Notes under the pieces: generated by a model
Told to the model about the DNA's origin: nothing
Database searches by the model: none
What the model saw: the letters and a program-made list of their open reading frames with translations, nothing else
Shown here: positions 24,175-31,710 of the stretch, in pieces
How the letters are laid out: each line of letters opens with the position of its first letter
How positions within the stretch are numbered: position 1 is the stretch's first letter
Translations under genes and position numbers: made by a program
Assembly (NCBI GenBank): GCA_963822435.1
Contig: CAWGHN010000006.1
Location: forward strand, 1-64,000
Direction: 5' to 3'
Origin: JAUYQR01 sp963822435
GTDB taxonomy: Bacteria > Pseudomonadota > Alphaproteobacteria > Rhodobacterales > Rhodobacteraceae
DNA length: 64,000 nt

Positions 24175-26142
24175 ATGTTCGACACCGAAACCTCGGCGGG
24201 CTACGCCAGCGCAGCGCGCACCAGCCTGACGCGCCGCATCACCTTGCCGACCCTTGCCACGATTGCCGTCGTTGCAGGCGTGCTGCACTTCGGCGCGGCG
24301 GTGTTTCTGCCGCTGGCCATCGCGACATTGATCAGCTTTGCGCTGTCGCCGCTGGTGTCGGTGTTTCGCAGGCGCGGCATCGGGCGCACGCTTTCGGTGC
24401 TGCTGGCCGTCACCATCGCGTTCGGGATTCTGGGCGCCATCCTGTTCTTCATGGGCGGTCAGTTGACCCTTGTCATCGAACAATTGCCGACCTTCCAATC
24501 CAACATCATCGCCAAACTGGAAGCGCTGCAAGCAGATGAAGGCCCGTCCGGCGTTCTGGGCCGCTTTGTCGACATGCTTGCGCGGATCAACGAAGAAATC
24601 AGCAGTGCGCTGCCGGCAACGGATGGCAGCACAGCCGCACCTAGCAACGGTGAACCGATGCAAGTCGCGGTCGTCGAGACGCAGGATATCTGGCAGGTCA
24701 TCAACGACATCATCCTGCCAATTATCGCCCCGATCGTGACAGCGGGTCTGGTTGTGGTGGTGGTCATCTTCATGCTTATCGAACGCGATGACCTGCGGGA
24801 CCGGTTCATCCGGCTGGTTGGATCGAACGACCTGCACCGGACCACCGAAATCCTCGAGGATGCGGGGTCACGGGTGGCGACGTATCTGCTGATCCAACTG
24901 CTTGTAAACACCATTTATGCCGTCCCGGTCGGGCTTGGCTTGTGGTTTATCGGCGTTCCCAACCCGGGCCTCTGGGCGATGATGACGCTCGTTTTGCGCT
25001 TCGTCCCTTATCTCGGCAGCATCATGGCCGCCGCAATTCCGCTGTTCCTATCTTTTGCGGTGTCGCCGGACTGGTCGATGGTGCTGTGGACTGTGGCGCT
25101 GTTTGCGACCGTTGAACTGGTGACATCGAATGTCGTCGAGCCGTGGATTTACGGCTCGCGCACCGGGCTTTCCCCGCTTGCAATCATCATAGCGGCAATC
25201 GTGTGGACGTCGATCTGGGGTCCGATGGGGTTGATCCTGTCGACGCCGTTGACGGTGTGCCTTGTGGTGCTGGGCCGCTATCTGCCGCAGTTCGAGGTGT
25301 TCGACATCCTCTTTGGCGATGAACCGGTGCTGCGCGCGCATACCCGGTTGTATCAATGGCTGCTGATCGGCGATGTCGTGGAAGCCACGTCGCGGGCCGA
25401 GGAGGAGCTGGAGGAAAGCCATCTGTCTGACTACTACCGTGACGTGGGGATTCCGGCCTTGCTGCTTGCTCAGGCCGACTACGATCGCGGTGTTCTGTCG
25501 GAGGTGCAAGAGGAACGCATTGCCCTGTCCGCACGTGAGTTTATCGCGGCGCTGGAGCCCGTCGTCGCTGACCAATTGTTGTTGGCTGATGCCGAGGGTG
25601 AGGTTGAGCCGTCCCCGCAAACGGTGGTAAAGGCGTTGGTTTCGGGCGGGCGCAGTCGGCTGGACGACGTGGCGGCCGGGATGTTCGGTCAGGCGCTGGC
25701 AGTTGATGGAGCCGACGTGACCATAATTGCCCGCGGCAAACTGAACCACATTGTGCAGAACGTCCCCGAGGCGGCCACTGCCAAGGTTGTGATCCTTAGC
25801 TTTCTTGACCCAACTCCGGCGCGGGCGTCCTTGCTGATTGTCCGACGGCTGAAGCGGGCGCTGCCGCAACTGCGGGTTGGCGTGGTAATCTGGCAGATGC
25901 CCACCGGAATGACCGACGATGGATCAGAGCCGCCACGCCATCCAAGTGTCGATGCCGCACTGCGATCCGCCGACGAAATCGGTGCCGATTTCGTCGCAAC
26001 ATCGATGGACGACGCGCTGCGGATGGCACTGGCCAACGATCCGCCCCGCCTTTTGGCAGATGTCAGCCGGCCACGGGCGCGCCGGCGTACTGCGCTGCGG
26101 GCGGCTGCCCCTGTTAGGAAGGAACCCCTGGCCGCATCCTGA
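24175..26142 (+). CDS. AI-2E-family membrane transporter
   Basis: A 655-aa inner-membrane protein of the AI-2E/PerM family. The N-terminal domain (about 1-310) has eight or so hydrophobic helices, including LAIATLISFALSPLVSVFRRRG and VIFMLIERDDLRDRF. The family signature region WGPMGLILSTPLTVCLVVLGRY is at about residues 345-366. An unusual C-terminal cytoplasmic domain of about 290 residues follows, with an alpha/beta character (AKVVILSFLDP, IGADFVATSMDDAL). Start chosen at 24175 because a GGAAC promoter sits at 24076-24101 and GGGGAA precedes it. Members may export signals or act in osmotic stress; the substrate is unknown. Confidence 0.8.
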   Translation: MFDTETSAGYASAARTSLTRRITLPTLATIAVVAGVLHFGAAVFLPLAIATLISFALSPLVSVFRRRGIGRTLSVLLAVTIAFGILGAILFFMGGQLTLVIEQLPTFQSNIIAKLEALQADEGPSGVLGRFVDMLARINEEISSALPATDGSTAAPSNGEPMQVAVVETQDIWQVINDIILPIIAPIVTAGLVVVVVIFMLIERDDLRDRFIRLVGSNDLHRTTEILEDAGSRVATYLLIQLLVNTIYAVPVGLGLWFIGVPNPGLWAMMTLVLRFVPYLGSIMAAAIPLFLSFAVSPDWSMVLWTVALFATVELVTSNVVEPWIYGSRTGLSPLAIIIAAIVWTSIWGPMGLILSTPLTVCLVVLGRYLPQFEVFDILFGDEPVLRAHTRLYQWLLIGDVVEATSRAEEELEESHLSDYYRDVGIPALLLAQADYDRGVLSEVQEERIALSAREFIAALEPVVADQLLLADAEGEVEPSPQTVVKALVSGGRSRLDDVAAGMFGQALAVDGADVTIIARGKLNHIVQNVPEAATAKVVILSFLDPTPARASLLIVRRLKRALPQLRVGVVIWQMPTGMTDDGSEPPRHPSVDAALRSADEIGADFVATSMDDALRMALANDPPRLLADVSRPRARRRTALRAAAPVRKEPLAAS

Positions 26143-26146
26143 CGTT
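26121..26146 (+). promoter_or_regulatory. sigma-EcfG-type promoter
   Basis: GGAAC (26121-26125), 17 bases, CGTT (26143-26146): perfect match overlapping the 3' end of the AI-2E gene, 40 bases ahead of the DUF2383 gene. Confidence 0.65.
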
Positions 26147-26186
26147 TTTCTTTCGTGCGCGGTCAACGCGATCGAAAGGACCAACG

Positions 26187-26657
26187 ATGCAGACAATTCC
26201 CACCCCTACCCCTGACGAAGTGCGCGACGACGAACCTACCGAAACGGTCGAGGATGCGCTGGTCGCGCTGCATCGCCGGTCGGTCGACAATGTCGCCGGC
26301 TTTGCCGCAATGGTTTCTCGCGCTGAGCCGGACTTCCGGGTCGTGGCGCAACGCTTCCACGATCTGCACCAGCGCCATGTCGGCACCCTTGCGCAGATGT
26401 TGCGCGACCGTGGGCTGCAACCCGAATCCGATGGCTCGTTCATGGCAACGGTCAACCGGGTCGTGGTTAGCATTCGCAGCCTGTTTGATGACATCGACGC
26501 AGATGTGATGCGCCAGATCCACAACGGCGAGGAATGGACGCTGGATGCTTTTGACAGCGCAATGGCCTCGTTGCGCGACGCACCAGAGGTGGCCCGCCTG
26601 CACGAGATGCGGGCCGAGCTGACCGAGCTTCTGGCCAAGTCACCTGATCCTGCGTGA
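26187..26657 (+). CDS. DUF2383 ferritin-like helical protein
   Basis: A 156-aa cytosolic four-helix protein. It carries VEDALVALHRRSVDNVAGF near the start, FRVVAQRFHDLHQRHVGTL in helix 2 and NRVVVSIRSLFDDIDADVM in helix 3, the pattern of DUF2383/PA2169-type proteins. Such proteins are often stress-induced; no metal site is proven. AAAGGA precedes the ATG. A stress promoter overlaps the end of the preceding gene. Confidence 0.75.
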   Translation: MQTIPTPTPDEVRDDEPTETVEDALVALHRRSVDNVAGFAAMVSRAEPDFRVVAQRFHDLHQRHVGTLAQMLRDRGLQPESDGSFMATVNRVVVSIRSLFDDIDADVMRQIHNGEEWTLDAFDSAMASLRDAPEVARLHEMRAELTELLAKSPDPA

Positions 26658-26752
26658 ACGGTTGCCAAGGCAGCGTCCAGACGGCGTGTCAAAGCGCTGG
26701 ATGTGGCATGCGCCCTGCGGCAATCGCCACGTCGAAGGTCTGTCAAACGAAA

Positions 26753-26777
26753 AAGGCCCGCGCTCTGCGCGGGCCTT
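26753..26777 (-). terminator. rho-independent terminator of the PRC-barrel gene
   Basis: AAGGCCCGCGC, loop TCT, GCGCGGGCCTT is a perfect 11-base stem 20 bases after the PRC gene stop (minus strand). Downstream on the minus strand is TTTTCGTTTG. Confidence 0.8.
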
Positions 26778-26796
26778 GTGGTGACTGGCTGGCCAC

Positions 26797-27771
26797 TTAT
26801 TGCTGCGGCAGCCCTTCCAGTTCATCCTCCGTCATCTGGACATAGGCGCGCAGGGCACCGCCTTCGGTTTCCTGAACGATCCGCATCTGCGAAAGATCCA
26901 GTGCAACAGGTTTTTCACCGATCCCAAGGAAACCACCGACATCGACAATGACCTGTGTCGCCTTGCCGTTGGCATCAAGGACGATGTCCGAGATCTCGCC
27001 AACGTCCTCGTCGTTCTGGCCGTAAACGCGAACCCCCATCAACTGGTCGGCAGTCAGGCTGGACGCGTCCATTTCGGTGCCTGGATTGGCGGCGCCATCG
27101 GTCCCGGCGGTGGTGACATCGCTGGTTGCCGCTGCTGTGTCGTCGATTGCAGCCGTGGTGGAGCTATCTGTCGCTGCGGCATCGGCACCTTCGGCAGCCA
27201 TGTCGCCTGCACCTTCGTCTGTGTCAGTCGCAGTGTCATCTGTCGCCGCGGGAGCGCCGGCATCCGTCGCTCCCTCGGTTGCCGTCGCAGTGGCGTCGGT
27301 CGAAGTTGCTGTGTCGCCGGTGGTGGAGTCCGTGACCTCGGTCGAGGCCGCGTCGGTACGAATATACTCCGGGGCGCCTTCAAGAACGGTCTTGTCCGCA
27401 TTGATGACAAGGAAGAAGTCGCTCATGTCGTCAGGCGTGGCGCTATCCGAAACGAAGCGGATGCTTTCCATCGACAAGGCAACCTGGCGTTCGCCCATCC
27501 CCAGAAACCCACCGATGTCGATCAGCACTGAATCGACACGACCGTCACGGGTAAGGATCACATCGTTGATCTCGCCGATATCCTTCCAATCCTGCTGGAT
27601 ACCTTCGATTTCTTCGGCGTCGATCTGGGCTTCGGCCGCATAGACGCGCTTTCCGATAAAGTCCGAGGCGGTAATAGCGGCCGGATCGATTTCGGTACGG
27701 AACAGATCCTGAGCCGAGGCCGAGGCGCCAAGCACGAAGGCAACGGCTGTTCCAAGCAAAAGGCTTTTCAT
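26797..27771 (-). CDS. exported double PRC-barrel protein with Ala/Thr/Asp linker
   Basis: A 324-aa protein with a signal peptide (MKSLLLGTAVAFVLGASASA). Two PRC-barrel domains are visible at about residues 35-130 and 235-315: each has a GEI(N/S)D(V/I)(I/V)L strand and a VDVGGFLGIGEK or DIGGFLGMGER signature. The linker of about 100 residues is almost entirely A, T, D, E, S and G, with short repeats such as ATDDTATD. PRC barrels in alphaproteobacterial envelopes are often stress-induced; the ligand is unknown. Upstream lies a GGAAC-N16-CGTT promoter. Confidence 0.85.
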   Translation of the reverse strand: MKSLLLGTAVAFVLGASASAQDLFRTEIDPAAITASDFIGKRVYAAEAQIDAEEIEGIQQDWKDIGEINDVILTRDGRVDSVLIDIGGFLGMGERQVALSMESIRFVSDSATPDDMSDFFLVINADKTVLEGAPEYIRTDAASTEVTDSTTGDTATSTDATATATEGATDAGAPAATDDTATDTDEGAGDMAAEGADAAATDSSTTAAIDDTAAATSDVTTAGTDGAANPGTEMDASSLTADQLMGVRVYGQNDEDVGEISDIVLDANGKATQVIVDVGGFLGIGEKPVALDLSQMRIVQETEGGALRAYVQMTEDELEGLPQQ

Positions 27772-27825
27772 GGCTTTCTCCTAGCAAAGAGGCTGAATGC
27801 GCCCGCTCGGGGCGCTTGAAAATCC

Positions 27826-27850
27826 AACGTGCGGTCGGTCGGCCGGTTCC
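27826..27850 (-). promoter_or_regulatory. sigma-EcfG-type promoter
   Basis: On the minus strand GGAAC (27850-27846), 16 bases, CGTT (27829-27826): perfect match, 54 bases before the PRC-barrel start codon. Confidence 0.65.
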
Positions 27851-28088
27851 GAAATTTTCAGATCTCGCGATCTGTCGGCGACCTGTTGCGCAGTGCAGAA
27901 AGTTTGGTTCTGGTGGGAACCGAATGTGCGTTCGGGTGTTTATAACTAGCCTGATCGCAAGGATGTCCCTCCCTGGCGATCAAATGCGGATCTTCCCTGT
28001 CCGCGCTGGGCGTTTGCCGCCGATGATCCTGTTTCCCTTGCAGAGATCGTCGGCGGCGTTTTCTTGTCTGCCGTTGCGCGCAAATGCA

Positions 28089-28116
28089 AAGGCCCCGGGC
28101 TTTCACCCGAGGCCTT
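28089..28116 (-). terminator. hairpin after the secreted stress protein gene
   Basis: AAGGCC-c-CGGG, six-base loop, CCCG-a-GGCCTT forms a 10-pair stem with one opposed mismatch, 20 bases past the stop at 28137. The T-run on the minus strand is weak (TTTGCATTTG). The 240 bases between this hairpin and the promoter at 27850 hold no gene that I can support. Confidence 0.6.
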
Positions 28117-28136
28117 CAACACTTATGGCAGATGCC

Positions 28137-28616
28137 TTACTTCAGGCGGTCGACAACGCCTTGGGCAAAGGCCGCGATCATCGCGTCATAGTAGACGCGG
28201 CTGTCGGCCGGAAGGACGGTGACATCGACGTCAGCCGGAATAAGCGGCAGCGCGGTGTTCACGTCGACGGTCAACTCATAGCTGCCGAACCGCGAATTGT
28301 CGGAGGCATGCGTCATCGACACATCGCCAACCAGACGGGTATCCGCAAGTCCGAGTTTTTCCTCGAAACCGTTCGACAGCCAAACCTCCTCCAAGTCGAT
28401 CTTCAGGTCGATGCCGTCGTCGGCGACCTGGTCCGCGATCTTGGCAACGATCGCATTTTCAAGATCGTCAGCGATCGAGGTCCAATATTTGGCGGCGCGG
28501 GGGTTTTCGATGGCAGAGAGCTCGACCTCCACGTCAACGCTTTTGACGGTGGCGGCGGTGCCGGCAGTGGTGAAGGCAAGCGCGGCAAGGCTGCCAATGG
28601 CCAGAGTGCGGAACAT
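28137..28616 (-). CDS. secreted hypothetical stress protein
   Basis: A 159-aa protein with a clear signal peptide (MFRTLAIGSLAALAFTTAGTA). The mature part is acidic and alternates strands and helices (VEVELSAIENPRAAKYW; LGLADTRLVGDVSMTHA). No family recognised with confidence. The start at 28616 is supported by AGGAGA ten bases upstream; an in-frame upstream extension to 28745 runs through the promoter. Control by sigma-EcfG is indicated by GGAAC-N16-CGTT at 28696-28672. Confidence 0.75.
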   Translation of the reverse strand: MFRTLAIGSLAALAFTTAGTAATVKSVDVEVELSAIENPRAAKYWTSIADDLENAIVAKIADQVADDGIDLKIDLEEVWLSNGFEEKLGLADTRLVGDVSMTHASDNSRFGSYELTVDVNTALPLIPADVDVTVLPADSRVYYDAMIAAFAQGVVDRLK

Positions 28617-28671
28617 AAGTCGTCTCCTAGATAAGGTGTGCGCAGCAAACAGTTGCTGCCAGCCCATGGAG

Positions 28672-28696
28672 AACGCGCCCGCGTCATTCCGGTTCC
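28672..28696 (-). promoter_or_regulatory. sigma-EcfG-type promoter
   Basis: Minus strand GGAAC (28696-28692), 16 bases, CGTT (28675-28672): perfect match, 55 bases before the start at 28616. Confidence 0.65.
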
Positions 28697-28747
28697 CCGG
28701 AACGAAATTTGCCTGCCCGGTGTGGCCGGGCAAGCAGTCAGCCAACC

Positions 28748-29557
28748 TCAGGCATTCAGCGTTTCAGTGCTGGCAAAGAACATTGCCTGCGACACCGCCG
28801 AGCGTACCTGATCTTCCGCGTAAGGCTTGGTGATAAGAAACGCAGGCTCTGGCCGTTCACCGGTGAGCAGGCGTTCGGGGAAGGCGGTGATGAAGATGAC
28901 CGGCGTATCACCGGTCATCTTCAAAATGTCATTGACCGCGTCGATCCCCGAGGAGCGATCGGCAAGCTGAATGTCGGCCAGAATGAGGTCGGGGCGTTCA
29001 CGACGTGCAAGTTCCACCGCTTCGCTGCGCGTGGCTGCGATGCCGGTCACGTCATGTCCCATTTCTCGAACGATGGCTGCGATGTCCATCGAGATGATCG
29101 CCTCATCCTCGATGATCATCACCCGGCCCGAGACCGAGGAATGCATCTCTCGCACTGCTGTCTCGATCAGATGCACGACATCGTCCTGGTCGGTCTGCAT
29201 GATCTGCGCAATCTCGCCCACGTCGAAACCTTCGATGGCATGCAACAGCATCGCCTCGCGGGTGTTCGGCGTCAGGTGCGCCATATGTGCCTGTGCTGTC
29301 GCTGACAGCCGGGTATCGGCTTCGCCAACTGGCGCCCCGGCGCTGGACCAGACAAGATGAAACGCGTGGAACAGGCCGACCTTGGGTTCAAGGTCTGGCG
29401 CCAGCGCAGCACTGTCGGCCAGAATGGCCTCCAGTGTGGCGGCGGCGTAGCTGTCGCCGGTGGTCTGACTTCCCGTCAAGGCGCGGGCGTACCGGCGCAA
29501 ATAGGGCAGGTTGTGCGTGATCGCCGTGACAGACGGCTGCATAGCCCGGGCTTGCAT
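28748..29557 (-). CDS. phyR: general stress response regulator PhyR
   Basis: A 269-aa anti-anti-sigma response regulator. Residues about 10-140 form a sigma-factor-like domain (LPYLRRYARALTGSQTTGD; LTPNTREAMLLHAIEGFDV; VVHLIETAVREM). Residues 145-260 form a receiver domain with acidic pair in MIIEDEA, phospho-acceptor Asp195 (LILADIQL), Thr224 and Lys244 (FLITKPY). When phosphorylated, PhyR binds NepR and frees the EcfG sigma factor; this is established for the family. It diverges from nepR and shares its palindromic promoter, giving a self-amplifying loop. A second possible start is at 29542. Confidence 0.95.
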   Translation of the reverse strand: MQARAMQPSVTAITHNLPYLRRYARALTGSQTTGDSYAAATLEAILADSAALAPDLEPKVGLFHAFHLVWSSAGAPVGEADTRLSATAQAHMAHLTPNTREAMLLHAIEGFDVGEIAQIMQTDQDDVVHLIETAVREMHSSVSGRVMIIEDEAIISMDIAAIVREMGHDVTGIAATRSEAVELARRERPDLILADIQLADRSSGIDAVNDILKMTGDTPVIFITAFPERLLTGERPEPAFLITKPYAEDQVRSAVSQAMFFASTETLNA

Positions 29558-29587
29558 CGATTATTTTACTCCCAATCAAACTGTCCC

Positions 29588-29620
29588 GGAACCAAACGCA
29601 TTGGTGCGACGTTTGGTTCC
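29588..29620. promoter_or_regulatory. palindromic bidirectional sigma-EcfG promoter
   Basis: GGAACCAAACG (29588-29598), 11 bases, CGTTTGGTTCC (29610-29620). Read on the plus strand it is GGAAC-N17-CGTT for nepR; on the minus strand it is also GGAAC-N17-CGTT for phyR. The -35 of one direction overlaps the -10 side of the other, so the two transcripts probably compete for polymerase at one site. Confidence 0.8.
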
Positions 29621-29647
29621 ATGATAAAGAGGCGGGCAGAAACAAAG

Positions 29648-29833
29648 ATGTATGCGGACGTGGTGGACAGCAATCCCAAAAACCGGATGCGTCTTCAGAT
29701 CGACGAGAACCTGAAACGCATTTATGGCGAGACCCTGAGCGAGCCTGTCCCTGACAGACTTATGTCTTTGCTTGAAGAATTGCGCAAGAAGGCCGCAGCC
29801 AAAGATGCCGATGACCCTGCGGATTTTCCGTGA
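29648..29833 (+). CDS. nepR: anti-sigma factor NepR
   Basis: A 61-aa protein carrying the NepR core: IDENLKRIYGETLSEPVPDR followed by LMSLLEELRKK. NepR holds EcfG inactive until PhyR~P captures it. Start at 29648 is preferred; an in-frame ATG at 29621 abuts the -10 element and would be almost leaderless. In many alphaproteobacteria ecfG follows nepR directly, but here the next gene, 45 bases on, is a histidine kinase. Confidence 0.92.
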   Translation: MYADVVDSNPKNRMRLQIDENLKRIYGETLSEPVPDRLMSLLEELRKKAAAKDADDPADFP

Positions 29834-29878
29834 AGAAACCCGCCGCTGATGGCGTGATCTCGTCTGGAGTAGGCGCGC

Positions 29879-31645
29879 ATGACCGGCGGTGAGAGCAGGC
29901 CAGTTGCCTCGCGCCTGGCCATCCGCTTTGCAATTATCCTGGCACTGGCGCTGCTTCCGGCAGGCGTCATAGCGTTCATCAAGACTGATGCCTTGGAAAG
30001 CGAGGTCGAAGCGCGCAACGAGGCAGCGTTGCTCGGGGCTACGGTGCAGGCCGCGATGGCCGAGACGGGCCTGATCCGGCGCGTCCGCGGCATGGTGGCC
30101 AGCCTGTCGCATCTGACGCCGACTGTGATCGGAGATCCGGCAGCCTGTAGCGAGTTGATGCGGGGCGTAGCCGAGGAAGAACCTACCGCCTCCTTGGTTG
30201 CGTTCGTACCTGTATCGGGGGTTATGACCTGCTCTTCGGCGGGGCGCACCTACGCCTTTTCCGGCAACCCACTCTTTGAAAAGGTTGTCCGGCTGCGCGA
30301 ACCGGGCTTCGTGGTGAACCCCCGCGGGCCGGTATCGGGCACATCGGTCCTTGGTATCTCGCATCCCGTGCAGGGCGCAGCGGGCGATTTTCTGGGCTAT
30401 GTTGTTGTGTCGCTGTCGCACAACGCCCTCAACGAGCTTCGGTTGGATACATTCGATAGCACCCTTGGCAGCACGGCTGCGCCAGTTGAATTCTGGACCT
30501 TCGACCGTGATGGAACCCTGCTTACCTCAAACCTTGACCTCGCGGCTGCCGCAAAGCGGGTTCCCGCCTCACGGCCGTTGGCGGAGTTTGTCGGAACGGG
30601 ATCGTCGGTGGTGCAGGATACGTCACGCGATGGACAGAACATGAGCTATGCCATCGTGCCGATCGTTCCCGGCGACCTTTACCTGATGAGCGCATTTCGG
30701 CGCGAACTGACCGATGTGGGTGGAGGCCTTTCCGCCTATATGCCCACCCTTCTGATGTGGCTGATCGGGTTGGTCGCTGCCGGTCTGGCGGCCGAGTTTC
30801 TGGTGACACGGCATGTCCGCACGCTGAACCGCGCCATTGTGAGCTTTGCGCGCGGCGACCGTCGCCTGCAGGCCATCGACCTTGATAATGCCCCGGTAGA
30901 ACTGCACGAACTGGCCTCGGCCTATACCGCGATGACCGAAAGCATCACGCGAAGCGAAGCCGAGCTGGAAGATTCGGTGCATCAGAAAGAAGTGTTGCTG
31001 CGCGAGGTGCATCATCGCGTGAAGAACAACCTTCAGCTCATTTCGTCGATCATGAACATCCAATTGCGCAGCGCCGAAAGCGCCGAGGCCAAGACGCTGC
31101 TGCGCAACCTGCAAGAGCGGATCATGTCACTGGCCACGGTTCATCGCGGGCTTTACCAGACCAGCGGGCTTGCCGATGTCAGGGCGCGCGAGTTGATCCC
31201 GGATATCCTGCGCCAGATCACCTCGATTTCTTCCGGGCCGGAAAAACCCTTCGTCACCGAAACCGACATCGACGATCTGCGGTTGGTTCCGGATCAGGCC
31301 ATTCCTCTGTCGTTGCTGCTGGCCGAGGCGTTGACCAACGCGATGAAGCACGCAGGTGCCACGCGAGACAGGCCCGGCAAGCTGCGGGTGCGCTTGAAAC
31401 GGTCTGGTGGTAGCGAGGCGATATTGCAGGTCAGCAACAGCCGCCCCGATGTTTCCATGCGTGCGCGTATCCCTGCTTCCCGCACCGGGATCGGCACGCA
31501 GTTGATCATGGCCTTCGTCCAGCAACTGGGCGGCCGCACCGACTCGGGCGAGGATGACACCGAATATCACATGCGCGTCACGTTCCCCGTCTCGCCCCTC
31601 GTCACCGCCGAGAACCGTGAGCGAAACGAAGCTTCCCCTGACTAG
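29879..31645 (+). CDS. HisKA_2-family sensor histidine kinase (PhyK-like)
   Basis: A 588-aa inner-membrane kinase: one helix at about 15-36, a periplasmic sensor region of about 240 residues, a second helix at about 283-305 and a HAMP-like segment. The dimerisation/phosphorylation box LLREVHHRVKNNLQLISSIM has the phospho-His at about 379. The ATPase part shows LLLAEALTNAMKHAG and GIGTQLIMAFVQQLGG. This HWE/HisKA_2 type phosphorylates PhyR in other species. Its place behind nepR makes it the likely PhyR kinase. GGAG lies ten bases before the ATG. Confidence 0.9.
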   Translation: MTGGESRPVASRLAIRFAIILALALLPAGVIAFIKTDALESEVEARNEAALLGATVQAAMAETGLIRRVRGMVASLSHLTPTVIGDPAACSELMRGVAEEEPTASLVAFVPVSGVMTCSSAGRTYAFSGNPLFEKVVRLREPGFVVNPRGPVSGTSVLGISHPVQGAAGDFLGYVVVSLSHNALNELRLDTFDSTLGSTAAPVEFWTFDRDGTLLTSNLDLAAAAKRVPASRPLAEFVGTGSSVVQDTSRDGQNMSYAIVPIVPGDLYLMSAFRRELTDVGGGLSAYMPTLLMWLIGLVAAGLAAEFLVTRHVRTLNRAIVSFARGDRRLQAIDLDNAPVELHELASAYTAMTESITRSEAELEDSVHQKEVLLREVHHRVKNNLQLISSIMNIQLRSAESAEAKTLLRNLQERIMSLATVHRGLYQTSGLADVRARELIPDILRQITSISSGPEKPFVTETDIDDLRLVPDQAIPLSLLLAEALTNAMKHAGATRDRPGKLRVRLKRSGGSEAILQVSNSRPDVSMRARIPASRTGIGTQLIMAFVQQLGGRTDSGEDDTEYHMRVTFPVSPLVTAENRERNEASPD

Positions 31646-31649
31646 CATG

Positions 31650-31675
31650 GGAACGATCCGGTGCGATGAGGCGTT
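31650..31675 (+). promoter_or_regulatory. sigma-EcfG-type promoter
   Basis: GGAAC (31650-31654), 17 bases, CGTT (31672-31675): perfect match, beginning four bases after the kinase stop and ending 35 bases before the phospholipase D start at 31711. Confidence 0.65.
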
Positions 31676-31710
31676 TGCCCCATGTGCCTGAAACCAGATC
31701 GAGAGTGCGA

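Noticed and set aside
27908..27935. A further GGAAC on the plus strand in the PRC-barrel upstream region.
   Set aside because: The -10 position reads GTTT rather than CGTT, and no plus-strand gene follows that I can support.
31666..31710. Upstream ATG of the phospholipase D-like gene at 31666.
   Set aside because: It lies inside the promoter spacer (31650-31675), so it would not be on that transcript.
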